Below are positions 48,830 through 61,645 of a stretch of DNA of 64,000 nt, one piece after another. Location of the stretch: the NCBI GenBank assembly GCA_013399895.1, contig VXBA01006145.1, positions 62,852-126,851 of the forward strand, in the 5' to 3' direction. Source of the DNA: Serilophus lunatus. Its lineage: Eukaryota > Chordata > Aves > Passeriformes > Eurylaimidae. The notes below the pieces were generated by a model. That model ran no database searches. It saw only the letters and a list, made by a program, of their open reading frames with translations, and was not told the DNA's origin. The position numbers and the translations under genes are program-made. Positions within the stretch are counted from its first letter, which is position 1. Each line of letters starts with the position of its first letter.

Positions 48830-51800
48830 TAAATTGTTCCTTCAAAGTGTTATATTACAAATATGTGGCAGCTGAGGATGAATTGGATAGGGAAACCACA
48901 TTAGCAACAAAGCACTTTGCTTTTCTATAGGAACACCGCAGAAATCAATCTGGCTAAAACTTTTACACAGCTACAGTGATATTTCTCCAATAGACTCCTT
49001 TGCTAGGAAGTTGTGCATTACCTCTTCTTAGGGAAAGCAGAATTCTTGGTTATATTAGAAACCTTAATATTCACAAGGATAATGTAAAAAATATAGAACA
49101 TATTGTGAGTGTGGAATAACTATAAAAGACATGAATAACATTATAAGAGAGATTTCTGTGGGATGGTCGCCATAACATCAGTAATTACTTGCTTTCTGGA
49201 GGAATGGTTCTCCTCCTTGTTATGTGATAGCAAGGTTTTGGGAAGTGCTGGCATATTACTCTGAAGATGGCTGTGCTGGAAGAACTAAGAATTGCTCTTG
49301 ATCTCTATTGTTTGGCATTGAGCAAATCTGTAACAAATAATGTATTTGGTGAAAGTTTCCTGTATGCAGACCTGCCAACCCTCCCACTCTCTGGATCTTT
49401 ACCACTGCTGCTTTTCTGGGCTACAACTCAATGGCAGTAGCATAAGGATGCTTAAAAGCCTTGTTGTCCTGTCAGGTGTCCAGGTAGACTGTTCTACTGG
49501 CCCTATGCCCTGTTCTCCAATTTTTCTTCTTCTGTTACTAATTCTTGTAGGTTTGGTCAGAGTTATATGTATGTACACAAGATGGACTGGGTTTGCACTT
49601 TTCCATATGTATGAACTGGGCCTTGGTTTTTCAGTTATTTGCTACAATATTACTTGACAAGGTTGCATTGTGATTTTTCTTCCTCATCTACAGAGCTCTC
49701 AGTCCTTTTCCTTTAGGGAGTTCATAGTTAGCATTCAAAAGGTGAAGATTCCTTATATGTGATGTAGGAGTAAGTCTGTGGAGGTAAGTTTATTGAGAGG
49801 GGACAGCCAGAAAATGATGAGAAAAGAAATAAAAGTCTGTCAGCTTTCTCCCTAGGTAACTCTTTACAGTAGCATCCACAGGTCTTGGAACTTGTAGCCC
49901 TTTCTGCCAAGTGCTGAGCTGCAGTGCTACTGAGTAAAGATTAAGAAATTGTTTTCCTCTAAACTCCAGAACGTCAGTGTGTGCCAGCAAGTGTGTGAAT
50001 GTTAAACCTAATAGAGTAGGGACAAAGCTGTGTGTGCAGTAGCTATGTATGATATGAATGTTAGTACTCCTATTTTCTACTTTTTACACTAAGTGTGAAA
50101 CAAGGTGCGGGTTCTTCTCCAGTTTCTGCACTAGGAACTATTTTGCACACTATGCCTGGTTATTGAGTGACTGAGAAAGGTAACTGGTACAAGTCAGCTG
50201 GGATTTGATGTTTGTCTGAAACCCTAACATGTCGTTTCTAAAATGTCCTAAAGCCTCATGGCCTGCAGTAGTGCTCAGATTTGTGAGAGCAAATTTCATT
50301 AATCCTCTTTTCAGATTTATTCCTATAGTCCAATGCTTTGTGATCCCCCAAAAAGTCTGGAGATCCAGTGGCTCTATTTACTGGAAAAGGCCTATAAGAA
50401 GAGAGAAACCTGGACTTGCTGCAAGGTTGTATACCTTAGGAAAGAAAAGGTAGGTTAGGTTGGCCCTGTTGCTGTTTTCCTCAACACAAAGGTTCAGTTT
50501 CCTTGACAAATGATGGACAGTGCCTCCAAAATTGGAACTCTGATCCCAAAGGGGCTCTATGTTATTATAACATAAAGAATGGTTATTAAACTGTCAGAGG
50601 GTTAATAGTTTCATCTTAATAATCTTGATAGATGGTGCACATTTCATCAGTGCTCTGAAAGCCCACAATGAGCTTTAAAATATTTTACTATTGGCTTGCC
50701 CTTCATTTCCCAAGGAAGTCTAAGGAGAACTCTTCTTGCTAATAAATTCTTTATCATAACATAGCTGGTTGTCTCCTTATAGAAAGGAAATATATCCTTT
50801 GCTGTGTTGTCTGATTAATTGGTCTAATTTTATCAGGAAAATTAAATTCTCTTTGTTACCTAGGAAGTTACTTAAAGAGGTCTGAGCAAAATCCCATCCC
50901 ATGAGCCTGATAACTTTATTAACTTATTACTTTTTAAGTGAGTTCTTCTGAAGGATTCCCTTCAACTTCGAGGGCTATTTGTCTTCTGTTCTCAGGATTT
51001 CAGGATGACAAATGGGATGTCAGTTATGACTTACTGTAAGACCTTAAGGGATTCATAGAGGGTAGCTTTTATCCTTACCTCAAAATGTTCTGTATGAAGT
51101 GGCCTGTAAAGCTAACTGATTTTGATGACCAAACCTAATATCTCAGTGGCTCTGCAGTAGACAAAGTAGCTATACTCTTTACTGAAGCAGTTCTTAAAAC
51201 ACTATTGATCTTTAAGTGAGAAAGAGTAATAGAATACATGTCTATTGGTGCAGCCATGGAAATCGTTGTACACAACTAAGTATTAAGACAAAGGAGATTC
51301 TTGGCAATTTTAAAATATTTTAATACAATGCTTTACTTCTCTTTGCTTAGACTTTTATCAGAAAAGGAACATGTCCTCAGATGTGCAAAGCTAATGAAGA
51401 TGCGAAAGCATCTCCATTTGTATATATCTTTGGTATTTTTCAGAACTACTACAACAACCAGATGGAGAGACTGCTATTGGACTAACTCTGTGCTACCTCA
51501 TCATTGATGGAAAGGGCAACAGTTGGCAGTAAGGTAGGACTGTGAAATAAATAAACTCTCATACTTTAGATAATAAGCCAATTTACAGTAGCCTGTGTTT
51601 AGGAAGAAATTTTCACACAGGTTTATAGAATTGCAAAATAATGTTTGTTACAGAACTTCTGCCTTCTGGTAGTGACTGATGTGGTAGTTCTGCTACTAGG
51701 GCAATACTTTTGTCCTGAGAATTATTCCTGCACACAGCTCTTACACAAGATGGGAAATCATAGTGACATCCCAACGAGGTGATAAAATATTGTGCTTCCT

Positions 51801-51963
51801 GGTTTATCTGTAAGTGAGCTGGGGTCTCTAGACTTGTGTTATTATATGAACTAGAACTTCAATATCCACAACCTGCTGATGATTACGGAACAGTTACCAG
51901 AATTAGCAACTTTAGTGTGGAATTGCCGTGGCATTTCAAATAATTCAGCAATAAGAGAACCTT
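48830..51963. other. Intergenic, nothing recognised
   Basis: I find no exon-like block or repeat that I can name. Short frames only. Confidence 0.55.
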
Positions 51964-52248
51964 AGCTCAGGAATTGGAAGGGACCTGTGAAGCTCATTTA
52001 GTTCAATGCCCCTGCTAAAGCAGGAGCAGGTACAACACCATGACCAGGACCATGTCCAGATGTCTTTTGAATGTCTCCGAGGTGGGATAATCCACAACTC
52101 TGAGAAACCTGTGCCAGTGCTTGGTCACCCTTACAGTAAAGAAGTGTTTTCTGATGTTCAGATAGCACATCCCTTTTTTCAGTTTGTGACCATCTCTTGT
52201 TCTGTCACTGGTCTTGGCTCAGTCTTCTTTGTACCCTCCCTTCAAGGT
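51964..52248 (-). mobile_element. CR1 LINE, 3' part (interrupted)
   Basis: GGAATTGGAAGGGACCTGTG begins a minus-strand CR1. It runs through 'aatgcccctgctaaagcagg', 'catgtccagatgtcttttga', 'gtgccagtgcttggtcaccc' and 'gtaaagaagtgttttctgatg', then 'gtaccctccc' and TTCAAGGT. There the sequence switches to an oppositely oriented CR1. The natural continuation ('...aggtatttata') reappears at 52526. Confidence 0.9.
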
Positions 52249-52525
52249 GGCTTAAACAACAAATGATAGGATGAAAGGAAATGGCCTCAAGCTGCACCAT
52301 GAGAGGTTTAGATTGTATATCAGGAAAAATTTCTTCATCAAGAGGGTTATCAAGTATTGGAACAGGCTGCCCAGGCAAGTGGTTGAGTTGACATCCCTGG
52401 AAGTACTTAAAGAATACGTATATGTGGCACATAGGGATGTGGTTTAGTGATGAACTCTTCAGTTTTAGATTAATGGTTGGACTCTAAGATCTTAAAGGTA
52501 TTTTCCAGCTTAAATGATACTATGG
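52249..52525 (+). mobile_element. CR1 LINE inserted inside another CR1
   Basis: The + strand reads GATGAAAGGAAATGGCCTCA, AGCTGC, then 'caggaaaaatttcttcatc', 'tggaacaggctgcccaggc' and 'ggttggactctaagatctta'. It ends in AAATGATACTATGGTTC, the degenerate 3' tail. This is a sense-orientation, 5'-truncated CR1. It splits the host CR1 between TTCAAGGT (52241-52248) and TTCAGGT (52526-52532), near-identical short segments that may be a target-site duplication. Confidence 0.88.
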
Positions 52526-52970
52526 TTCAGGTATTTATATACTTTGATAAGCTCTCACCTGAGCTAGAGTTCTCACCTGCTCCAGGCTAAGCAGTCCCAG
52601 ATCTCTCCCTTTTTCCTCACAGTGCTGCAGATGCTCCAGTCCCTTAATCATCTTAGTGGAGGACTGTCTTTAGTAGCTTCATATCCCTCTTGTGCTGCAT
52701 AGCCCAGAAGTAGACACAATATTCCAGGTGCAGTCTTGCCAGGGCTGAATAGAGGGAAAGGATCACCTCCCTCAACCTGCTGACAACACTTCCTGTTGCA
52801 GTCCAGGATATTGTTAGCCATCATTGCTGCAAGTATAGCATTGGCACATGTTCAATTTGCTGCCCACCAGGACCCCCGAGGTATTCCCTGCTAAAGTGCT
52901 TTGCAGTTGTTTGTCTCTCAGTATATGCTGGTGCACAGGGCTGTTGCTTCCTGCTTGCGGGAAATTCCAC
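52526..52970 (-). mobile_element. CR1 LINE, 5'-ward continuation of the interrupted copy
   Basis: AGGTATTTATATACTTTGAT resumes the minus-strand CR1. It continues through 'ctccaggctaagcagtccc', 'tgctccagtcccttaatcat', 'cagaagtagacacaatattcc', 'gggctgaatagagggaaagg', 'atcacctccctcaacctgc' and 'caccaggacccccgaggt', reaching into the end of the reverse-transcriptase region. The reading frame is destroyed. The match fades at about 52970. Confidence 0.88.
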
Positions 52971-55003
52971 TCCAGGCACAGGAGAGCTACTCATTGGTAC
53001 TTAATGAATTCTTTCAATTCTTCACAGAAGCTATTGAGGGACAATTTGCTACCTTGTAAAGCGGAGTAGGTTATGACAATAACGCAGACAACAGCATGCT
53101 ATAATGTAAAAAGCCTATAAAACTTGGTGGGAGACATTAAAACTTTTGTGAAAGCCCTCTATTAATTGCCAGAAAAGGGGATTTTAAGGTAAAAAACAGT
53201 TATAGAAAAGACAACTCGAAAATACAAATGCTAAAGAGTTCTGTTCTTGGAGACTCCTCATTTACAGTTCATTGCTTTCTTTTAATGCTTATGATAAATC
53301 ATATTAAACACTCAATATTTGCATGTAACAATATTAAATGTATACCTTTACAAGAGTAATTATATATTAGAACATGCAGAAGGCTGTTTATTATTATTAT
53401 GAATATGTTTGATATAGATTCAGGGTTCAGGCACACCTGTATATGATATAAACTTGAGAAGAATATGGTGTGGGAATGGATAATTCCCTTATCCATAAGA
53501 AAGGTGAACTGAAATATCTTAAACATCACAAAGCATGAAGTCTGGACAAGTATTTTATGGTAAAAGATAGAACAAACCAATATGTATTATGCCCTTCACT
53601 GTCAACATGATAACTTGTAAGCTTTCTTTTCCGTGCATCTTCCTTCTATTACTATCGTCCTGTCTGAGCTAAATGACCTGTGACAGATGAGAAATATGAG
53701 ATAGTTCATGGACAAATATTGCACTCAAAATTGGATATATTGTGAGAGTTTTGTAACCTGATATGCTGAAGCTTAACAGAAATGCAAAAGAATTTTTTAT
53801 TTGGTCTGCAGCAAGTTTCCAAGTAATTGATTAAATGAAGAGCAAGATGAGTCTTCATTGTAGTTCTTTGACTTTGTAAGGTAAGAGCAGTGGGAACTGT
53901 CTGGTTAAATATGTGATAGCAGATCAGGCTCAATACTGGAATAAACATTACATTCCTGGCGTTCACGCTTCATTCTCTGAGGTTTTTGAGATGAAATTTC
54001 CAGTCTTAGTCTTCAATGTGGAAGTTCGATGCTTGAGTCTCTTAAGCTCAGGTTGCATTGATGCAATTCAAATGTTTGAATGATAACCTACAGAGGAATT
54101 GTGCTAAGTTCCTTTACCTTAAAGAAAACAAAGTGATGAGGAATAGGTGGGGCCACATTAAGTCTTCAAATAAATAGAAAAGCATCTATGAAGAGGAATA
54201 TCATTGTGGATGGCACAGGAAGTGATGTGATTTATACAGAACCAAAAAGGTTTGATTAACATGCTAGGATAAAGCTTGTTTGTGTGGGTTGGTTTTGGCA
54301 GGTTTGGTTGCTTGTTATTTTTTTAATGATGAGGTATTTGAAGCAAATTATATAAGGATATTTTCACTCCTCCATCATGGGAGATGTGTAAAGAGCAGTT
54401 TGTAAAGCTTGTCATGAATGGCCTAAATATAAAGATCCTATGTTGGAAGTGAGGGAGGATGAAGTCACTACTTTTTAAAGCTCCTTCCAGGTATATTTTT
54501 CTATAAATACATGCCACCGTCAGAGCTGGGCACATATTACAGTAGTTTGCTCCTTCACAGAATAGATAACAAGTCCTCCCTTGTGAAATCCTCCTTTTTA
54601 TTCTTTTGCAGGATATTAATCTGGTGGCAATCTGCCATTTCTTTAGGAGCACTTGAATACAACAGAAGTTGTACACATAATTATAGTCTCTGAGTTTTGT
54701 AGCCTTTCCTATATAGTTGAAGTGTTATTTATAATGGATCATAAGCAAGGTGTATTTCTTGATTAGTAAGTTCTTATTTTTATGTGCCACTTCCAAACTC
54801 TGTGGGGGTTAGGCAGATTCTTTTCTTAAACTGATGCTATTCTGTCTTCTCTATGTAAAGCCAGCATTTGTTTTGTAGCTGAAGTCCCTAATGGTTCTGG
54901 GGTAAGTGTCTCTGATGCTATGGTGTAATTTCTTTCTGTCAAAGATGGTTAGAATAACAATGACATCAGTTCAGTTCTGCCCACTTCTTATCATTCTGTG
55001 ACA
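52971..55003. other. Intergenic, nothing recognised
   Basis: AT-rich sequence with a short (TTA)n tract at about 53388-53400. The 117-codon minus-strand frame at 54323-54676 has no family resemblance. Confidence 0.55.
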
Positions 55004-55248
55004 CAGTCTCAAGCTGTGTCAAGGGAGGTATAAGTTAGATATTAGGAAGAAGTTTTTCACAGAAAGAGTAATAAAGTTGTGGAATGGACTGCCCAGGGAA
55101 GTGGTGAAGTCACCATCCCTGGATGTGTTTAAAAAAAGGCTGGACGTGGCACTTGATGACATAGTCTAGTCTAGTTGAGGTTCTAGGATAAGGGTTGGAC
55201 TAGATGATCTTGGAGGTCTCTTCCAACCTAGTGATTCTGTGATTCTGT
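55004..55248 (+). mobile_element. CR1 LINE 3' end with terminal repeat
   Basis: CAGTCTCAAGCTGTGTCAAG starts the match. 'aggaagaagtttttcacag', 'atggactgcccagggaagtg', 'tcaccatccctggatgtgtt' and 'gttggactagatgatcttgg' follow. It ends in CTTCCAACCTAGTGATTCTG and TGATTCTG, the 8-bp terminal repeat in two copies. Sense orientation, 5'-truncated, relatively well preserved. Confidence 0.94.
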
Positions 55249-56494
55249 TTAACCCTATTTAAATTTGGGGGTAGGTGAGTGATTTATTTGAAGTTAGTAT
55301 AATGAAAGGATAAGATAGTTTAAAGATAAACGTGAGGCAATTTTACTCATTTAAGAAGCTTGTGACTCGAAGGTAGTGTAAACTTCAGTTGCTCCTTGAA
55401 ATGTGATCTGGTTCGTTGAATTCGTATTTATTGGTTTGGTTGTTGGCTTTTAATTCTGTATCTGATAACTCAATGATTGTTACTTGTTTTTAATTTTTTG
55501 GTTTTTGACCCGCAGAATTGTTATTGCCTTGAAGTAGTTGAAGTACTTGTCTTGAAAATAATGCAAGACGTGCACTTTCAGCCAAAATTTAGCAGCTTAT
55601 TAATGCTAATCCCGAGGATCATATTGCATGTTGTCTCTGGCAACAGCATCAAATTACAAATTGCTTTTACAAGAAATTCAAGATAACAAGTCAATATTTT
55701 GCAAAACAACCTCTGTTTTCTCAGCAGAAGCAGTTTGCCTTGCCATGCACTTCAACAGCAATACGTGGCTGTGGTTTGCATGGATTTTCATTGGGAAGAT
55801 ACAGGTCTTCAGCTCTGGAATGAATTTTCTCTGAATCTTTTGCCTTTTGACCAAGCCTTTATATATTGTCCAGTGCTCACAGCTCTGTTGGTCAGTAGTT
55901 TGTGTTAAATTTTGTGTGTGAGAAACAGGGTTTTGTGCTGGGGGAGGTAAATTCTGTGCTATGTTGGTGTGGTCTCTATGATCCAGTGATTACCTGTGCT
56001 CCAAAGCTGTGAGTCTGTCATGCAGCCACTAGTGAAATTGTTTGAGAATTTCTGAAATGCTAGAATTCAGTTTTTTTCTATCTCACACATGTTGCACTCA
56101 GGACCCAGTAGATGCGTTTTTGTACTTCAGGATGAAAGGTTAAGAAATATTAATCTTTAGACTGTTAGATAGCAAATACATACATATCAGTAATTTTTGC
56201 CTGTGGAAACTCAGAAAGGAAAGGTAAGCTCTCTGAATGGTTGCATCTGTCCTGGCCTTCCTTGGGGGCTGATTTCCAAAAGCCAAGGAGAAATAGATGG
56301 AAATTTGAAAGGAAAATGTAATAGAAAACTGTGAACCAACACTTGCTGTTAATAATATATAAATAAATTTCTTACACGTTGCAATCTGTTAATTCTACAA
56401 TAAAAAAGAATCATTTTGGGTAAAAGCCCATTCTGGACTGAAGAGTGTGTACTGATGTTCAACAGTTGGAAGAAGAAGACAAGGTGTCAAACCC
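55249..56494. other. Intergenic, nothing recognised
   Basis: AT-rich sequence. Overlapping short frames around 55477-55908 show no recognisable domain. Confidence 0.55.
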
Positions 56495-58350
56495 ATGACA
56501 AGCAATGGGAAGAACAGAAGATGGGAAAAACATCCTGTGCTTGTCAAGAGAAATCCATGGCAGGGCAACAGTGTTTTACAGGTTAATATCTACAGGAATG
56601 TTAGAAATAAAATTGCAGAGATGGTAGACACCTGTTGTACTGGATGCTCAGAGGGTGTTGTTGAGGGGTCTCATGGCAGGACAGCCTCCATGAGGAATGT
56701 CCAGGACTGCCCCATTCCAGACACAGCCCCTTCCAGCTGGTTCCCCATCAACTCTCAGCAGGTCATGGCAGAGCCCTGCAGCCGTGGTGATGATTTTGAT
56801 GAGCTTGTCAAATAGTATCTCTGAGAGGGGAACACCCAGACTTGTTGATGCAAGGTGCCCTTTGTCAAGGGTGCTAAACAGTATTTTCTGGTGTCTATTG
56901 ATTTTGAGTTGCTGGGGAAGTCATAGAGCTCCTATTTCAAGATGACTTCTGGTGATACGGACAGTGAAATTCATGTTAACATGATGTCTCTCTCAAGTCC
57001 AGTATCGGGCTCATGTCACAGAGTTGATTTATACAGAATTGACAGATTCAGATAAAAGTAAATGCAAGTAGAGGTGAGCTTTTTGAGAATGTCAGTCAGA
57101 TTTATGGCTTTTGATTAAGGATTTCATTGATATCCATGAAGATATAATAGACTTAGACAGTGATATAAAATTTGATGTAATATTGTGGTTGCTTGAAGGT
57201 GTAACAGTCTTTGGATTTGTCAATGGACCTTTAATTTAATGGGAACTTGATAGATGTGGAAGTAGTTGTCAGTGGGAAGTTGCAGCCCAAAATTGGAGTG
57301 ACATTTTTGGTGTATCTTAGCATGATCCATGGCATTCAACATCCCCACATATCACCTGGGAATAGATGCACTCTTAAAATTTATAAAACTTTTAAGTGAC
57401 AGAAAAGGTATCAAAATGTAAACTACTGTGGGCAAGCAATAGTCTTGCATATCAAAAGTCACATTCAAATAATATGGATTTCAATTCACCCAAGTGTAAA
57501 GTACCACTCACTCAGAAACAGTGAACAGCAGTGGCAGTTTTGAAATAGGAAACCGGATCCTCACAAATCAAAAAGGGCTGAGGTGTTGGCATCAGAAAAC
57601 CTCAAGCTTTCAATGCAATGTTTTGTCAAAAAGGCCTGCTGAAATCTGGGACTTGTTGATAGGGAATTAATGAGTAGGACTGTGGGGGATAAAGGACTTT
57701 TATCTGTGTGTAGTGCATTATCTGTGTGTAGTGCAGGCAAAGACTCTGTAGAAGCATTTTCCTAAGTTCTGGAAAAAGCTGTATTTTATGACCCAATGTT
57801 AAAAACTACAGCCTGTAGAAAATGAGCTCCAAAATAATTCAGAGACTGGAGAGAATTTTTAGCAGTGAGAAGGGCAAAAAAAATTCAGCCTGTGTAGGTA
57901 TCAGAAAGATGACTATGAAATGACTTGATGTAAAATGGAAGAGCCTTTGACAAGAGAAATTGATGGGTAGTAATGGGCTCTTCAAACCAGCATAGAAAGA
58001 CACAGCACATCAGCCACTGGAAGCTGATGCCAGACAAACTCAAATGTAGCCATGTGACACAATTTTAACTGTGGATATAGTTGTCACTGATACAAACTCC
58101 CGAGAGAAATGTTTGGCCTCTGAGTTGCTGGGTTTTTTTGAAATCAAGACTCAATGCCCCTCTGGATGGCATCCTTTAGCTGTACAGAAATTGGGCTTGT
58201 TTCCTTGCTAACTGGGTAAAATTTAGTGGCTTGCGGTACACAGGAGATCATTCAAAATTATTGTCATGGTCTTGTCTGCCTGTAAGCTCTATGAATAAAT
58301 AAAGCCCAGCTTAAGTAAAGCCCAGCTCCTTCATTTTGTGTAGTTCGATA
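56495..58350. other. Unclassified segment, possible decayed retroelement
   Basis: The first ~450 bp is more GC-rich than its surroundings and has a 106-codon open frame (56495-56815) without recognisable domains. Around 57090-57400 two different + frames stay open in succession for about 40-50 codons each, as in a frameshifted coding relic. The right end carries GAATAAATAAAGCCCAGCTT followed by a repeated AAAGCCCAGCT, which resembles the poly(A)-signal region of an LTR. I recognise no retroviral domain with confidence, so this is a candidate only. Confidence 0.25.
57700..57735. repeat. 18-bp perfect tandem duplication
   Basis: TTATCTGTGTGTAGTGCA occurs twice in direct succession (57700-57717 and 57718-57735) without mismatch, so the duplication is probably recent or polymorphic. 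Confidence 0.95.
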
Positions 58351-61300
58351 GGTTGTTTTTATTTCATTTTATTCTCTCGTACAAGCGCCTTATTTTCAGC
58401 CTCCAATATTTTCATACATGAATCGAGGAAAGGTGATTCTGCAGCTGGTCATCCCTGAACCATGGCATAGTTTGTGTTTGTGGTTGGGCAAACTTCGTCT
58501 TATGAACACTCAAGGATTGTCTTGTGCCTGTCAGTTTTTTGTATCACCCAATGCTGTGACTGTAAGTACCATGCAGCCCAATCCCTGTGTCTGAAGCATC
58601 AGCTGTTCTTGCTTTAATCACTTGCCTTAGCCTTGACCAGAGAAAGGAGCAGAAAATGCCACTCAGCAAAGCTGTGAGGCCATGAAATTGTGTGAAGCAA
58701 CACTCATGAAAATGACTGGATTTGCTATTTTAGTCTAAGTGTCTAAATGTTTTTGAAATTGTAATTTTCTTGTGCTGTTATGTGTAAAGGTGACCCCTCT
58801 GTACTGGGCCCTTGGCAGTTTGCTCCAGACACTAATCAGCTTGATTCATTTGGCTGGGTAGTCAGTCAGCACCTTCTCGGCAATGGGGAAGCAGGATTGA
58901 GCTCTTCTCTGATTTGCCAAGATATAATGGCACCTACTAGAAATGCAGAACTTTCTGAAGACACATTAGGGTTTTATTTTTGTGGCAGCAATATACTTAC
59001 CAGAGGTACAAAGATTATAACCCTTAATTCAGCTTGCTAGCTGCTATGCAGGAATAGGCAGGGTAATGTCACTTGAGGAATCCTGAGCTGCCGCTAGAGA
59101 GACAGGATGAATGCATTTTTGCAGTCAGTGCCCTTTCTATCTCACTTTCATCTCATATTTAAAATTGCAGAACAGACCCAGATATGGTTTGTTGCTGTCT
59201 TTGGCCACATGGTGGCACACATCAGTCAATTGAACATTACAATATGATTTGATGCTGTGAATGGGGAGGAATTAAGGCTCCTGTTCAGGGCTATGGTGGT
59301 CAGAACTTATCCCTCCTAGCTGCTGTTTTGATCCACAATTGACCATGATCACAGTGAGGGATGGTAGTGATGTTTGAGCTACAAGCTTAAAAATTAAAAC
59401 TGAAAAAAAAATTAGAAGAACAAAATGCAGGAGCAAAAAGTATATTTGTCAAAAAAGTTACCCTCCAGAAAGAGCTGATAGCAGGAAAACTGTTGTTTTT
59501 CTGATTATTTTATTTTGCCTTGTTTTGTGTTTCTCTTCAAAGGATCAGTAGACATGCAGGAATCAGAAACCCCTTTTTATTTCTCTTCTAAATCCTGAAA
59601 ACATAATATGTCATATTTTCTTTGGGAGATGTGTAGTGGGAGACTTTTTTTTTTGTGAATGTTCTTTAATTTTTTTGCCTCCCCAGTGACAAGGATGATG
59701 ACTGGTGAAACCATCTAAGTGTACTATAGGATCAAAGTGATCTTGTGTGTTATCGGTAAGTCAAATAACGATTAAGGAAAATCAGCCTCAGAAGTTACTA
59801 TGACATTTATACTTAGTTTATTGCAGTTTCAGTGGTTTTGTTAGTTCCTGCATGCTGTATTTATTTTGACTATCTATAATTAATAATAAAACAGCAAAAC
59901 CTTGTTAGTATCATAGCTCTCACTACTTTATATCTTTTTTTTTAAAGTATAATTTGCATAAAAGAGAATTCCCAATTGAACAGAAAATGTAAAAGTATAT
60001 TTCATTTTAATTCTAATGGTAGCAGCTAAAGACCAGTAGCCCACACAGCACTGCTGCATAAACATGTGCAGCATTTGAATTAAAGACTAAACATCCATGG
60101 AGATGTAGGAAATAAATGCAGGAGCTGTAGAAATCTCTGTGGGCTCTTACATTTTACTATGAGGCAAACACTAAGGACAATGAGAGGAGTATAGAAAACA
60201 GTTGTCAGGATATTTGCAGTAGTGACTCCAAAGCAGCACCTTTTTCCATTCAGAATTTTTCTGTGATAAGTGGCACCTGAATGAAAAAAAAAAAGATAAG
60301 AAAGAACACGTGAATCTGAAGAAAGATTTGGATGGACATTTTAAAGGAGTAGGATAACTGCTGGAAATTGATTATCTTTGTACTGTTCTTCACCTCCCCT
60401 CATCACCCAATAGCTTTAAAACCCTGCCCTAAATGTGTGTCTCAGCAGAAAGACTGAACTATTTCCCTTCCAGTTCACTTCTTGCAATGGAGAGGAAGGG
60501 CACCCAGCATCACTGCCTGTCTTGTGTTGGGGCTTGGTTTCTGTGTTGCCAACAGAAACATGCAAAGGTTGCACATAGCTCTCAGGAGAATTCTCCTGGG
60601 CGTCTCTGAAAGATATTATGCCTTTATTAGCAACAATTCCATGGGTGTACTTCTGATTCTAGGCATAAATCAGCAAAATTAAAGTAAAAAAAAGACAAAG
60701 GAAAAAGGAAAACCTGCATGCCTAAACCCCTCAGTAAGCTTCTCAGTCATAAGACAAAGTGCATGCAGATCCTTGAATGGAATGTGAACATTCTCTAACA
60801 TGCATTTGAGATCTGTGTTAGAAAACAAGAACAGCACAGCTGCATTTCTTGTGACACTGAGAGTAGTACAGCGTGTTCTATTTCCCACTCTTCCCCTTTC
60901 TTTGCTCTTTTCCCTGTTCTTCTCTTCCCACTCCCATTGCTGGCAAACTGATTCCAGAGGCCAATGACAACACCCGTGTCTCTTTCAAGTTGAGTGCATT
61001 AGTTAGGCGTTTGAGAGGGTTGGTTTCCTGCCCTTGGGTACCCCAGCACGCAATGTGAAAGATGCAGGAGTTCATGGGCGGCTGAGTGCTCAGCTCCTGC
61101 TCTTTCCTAAGTGAAGGCAACTAGTGAGCAAGTACTGCAATTAGAAATAAAAGAAAATATTTTTCTCTGGGGAATGTTTGTTGACCCCACAGCTGTTAGG
61201 TAAAGTGGAGGGTGGGGAAGAAGGAGAAGAAACTTGCTGTAGAGAGAGAATAATTCTTGTTTATTTTTTTTAAAGAGGCAGGTCTGCTTTCCTACATCAA

Positions 61301-61556
61301 ATTCATTTTACCATACAGAGAAATCTCTGAATTTTTTATTCATGATTTTAAATGTACCTTTTCTAACTGTATTTTTTATAGTACACTATCATTACTAATG
61401 CTTAGTGGTATCTTAAGCTGTATTTGTCATCCTTTTCCTTGTGAAGAATTCCATAAACATTCCACCAGCCTTTGCACAGGTTTGTTTTCCTTTTTTTGAC
61501 TTGAAATATAGTCAAGAGAATTTTTCAAATAAAAAATGCTATGTAAGTCAGATACA
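58351..61556. other. Intergenic, nothing recognised
   Basis: AT-rich sequence with short A- and T-runs (about 59646-59655, 60285-60294). The 86-codon frame at 58780-59040 lacks splice context and family resemblance. Confidence 0.5.
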
Positions 61557-61645
61557 ATCACAGAATTGTTTAGGTTGGAAAAGAATTGTATTATCGTCAA
61601 GTTCAAACATTAACTCAACACTGCCAAGTCCACCACTTGTAAGTC
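61557..61645 (-). mobile_element. CR1 LINE 3'-end fragment, short
   Basis: ATCACAGAATTGTTTAGGTT and GGAAAAGAATTGTATTATCG are followed by 'caagttcaaacattaactc', 'aacactgccaagtccaccac'. This matches the reverse complement of the CR1 3' end. Only about 90 bp is convincing, and the sequence beyond is too diverged to assign. Confidence 0.82.

Noticed and set aside
52006..52266. 86-codon + frame in a CR1
   Set aside because: It lies on the antisense strand of a CR1 fragment and does not encode the CR1 reverse transcriptase.
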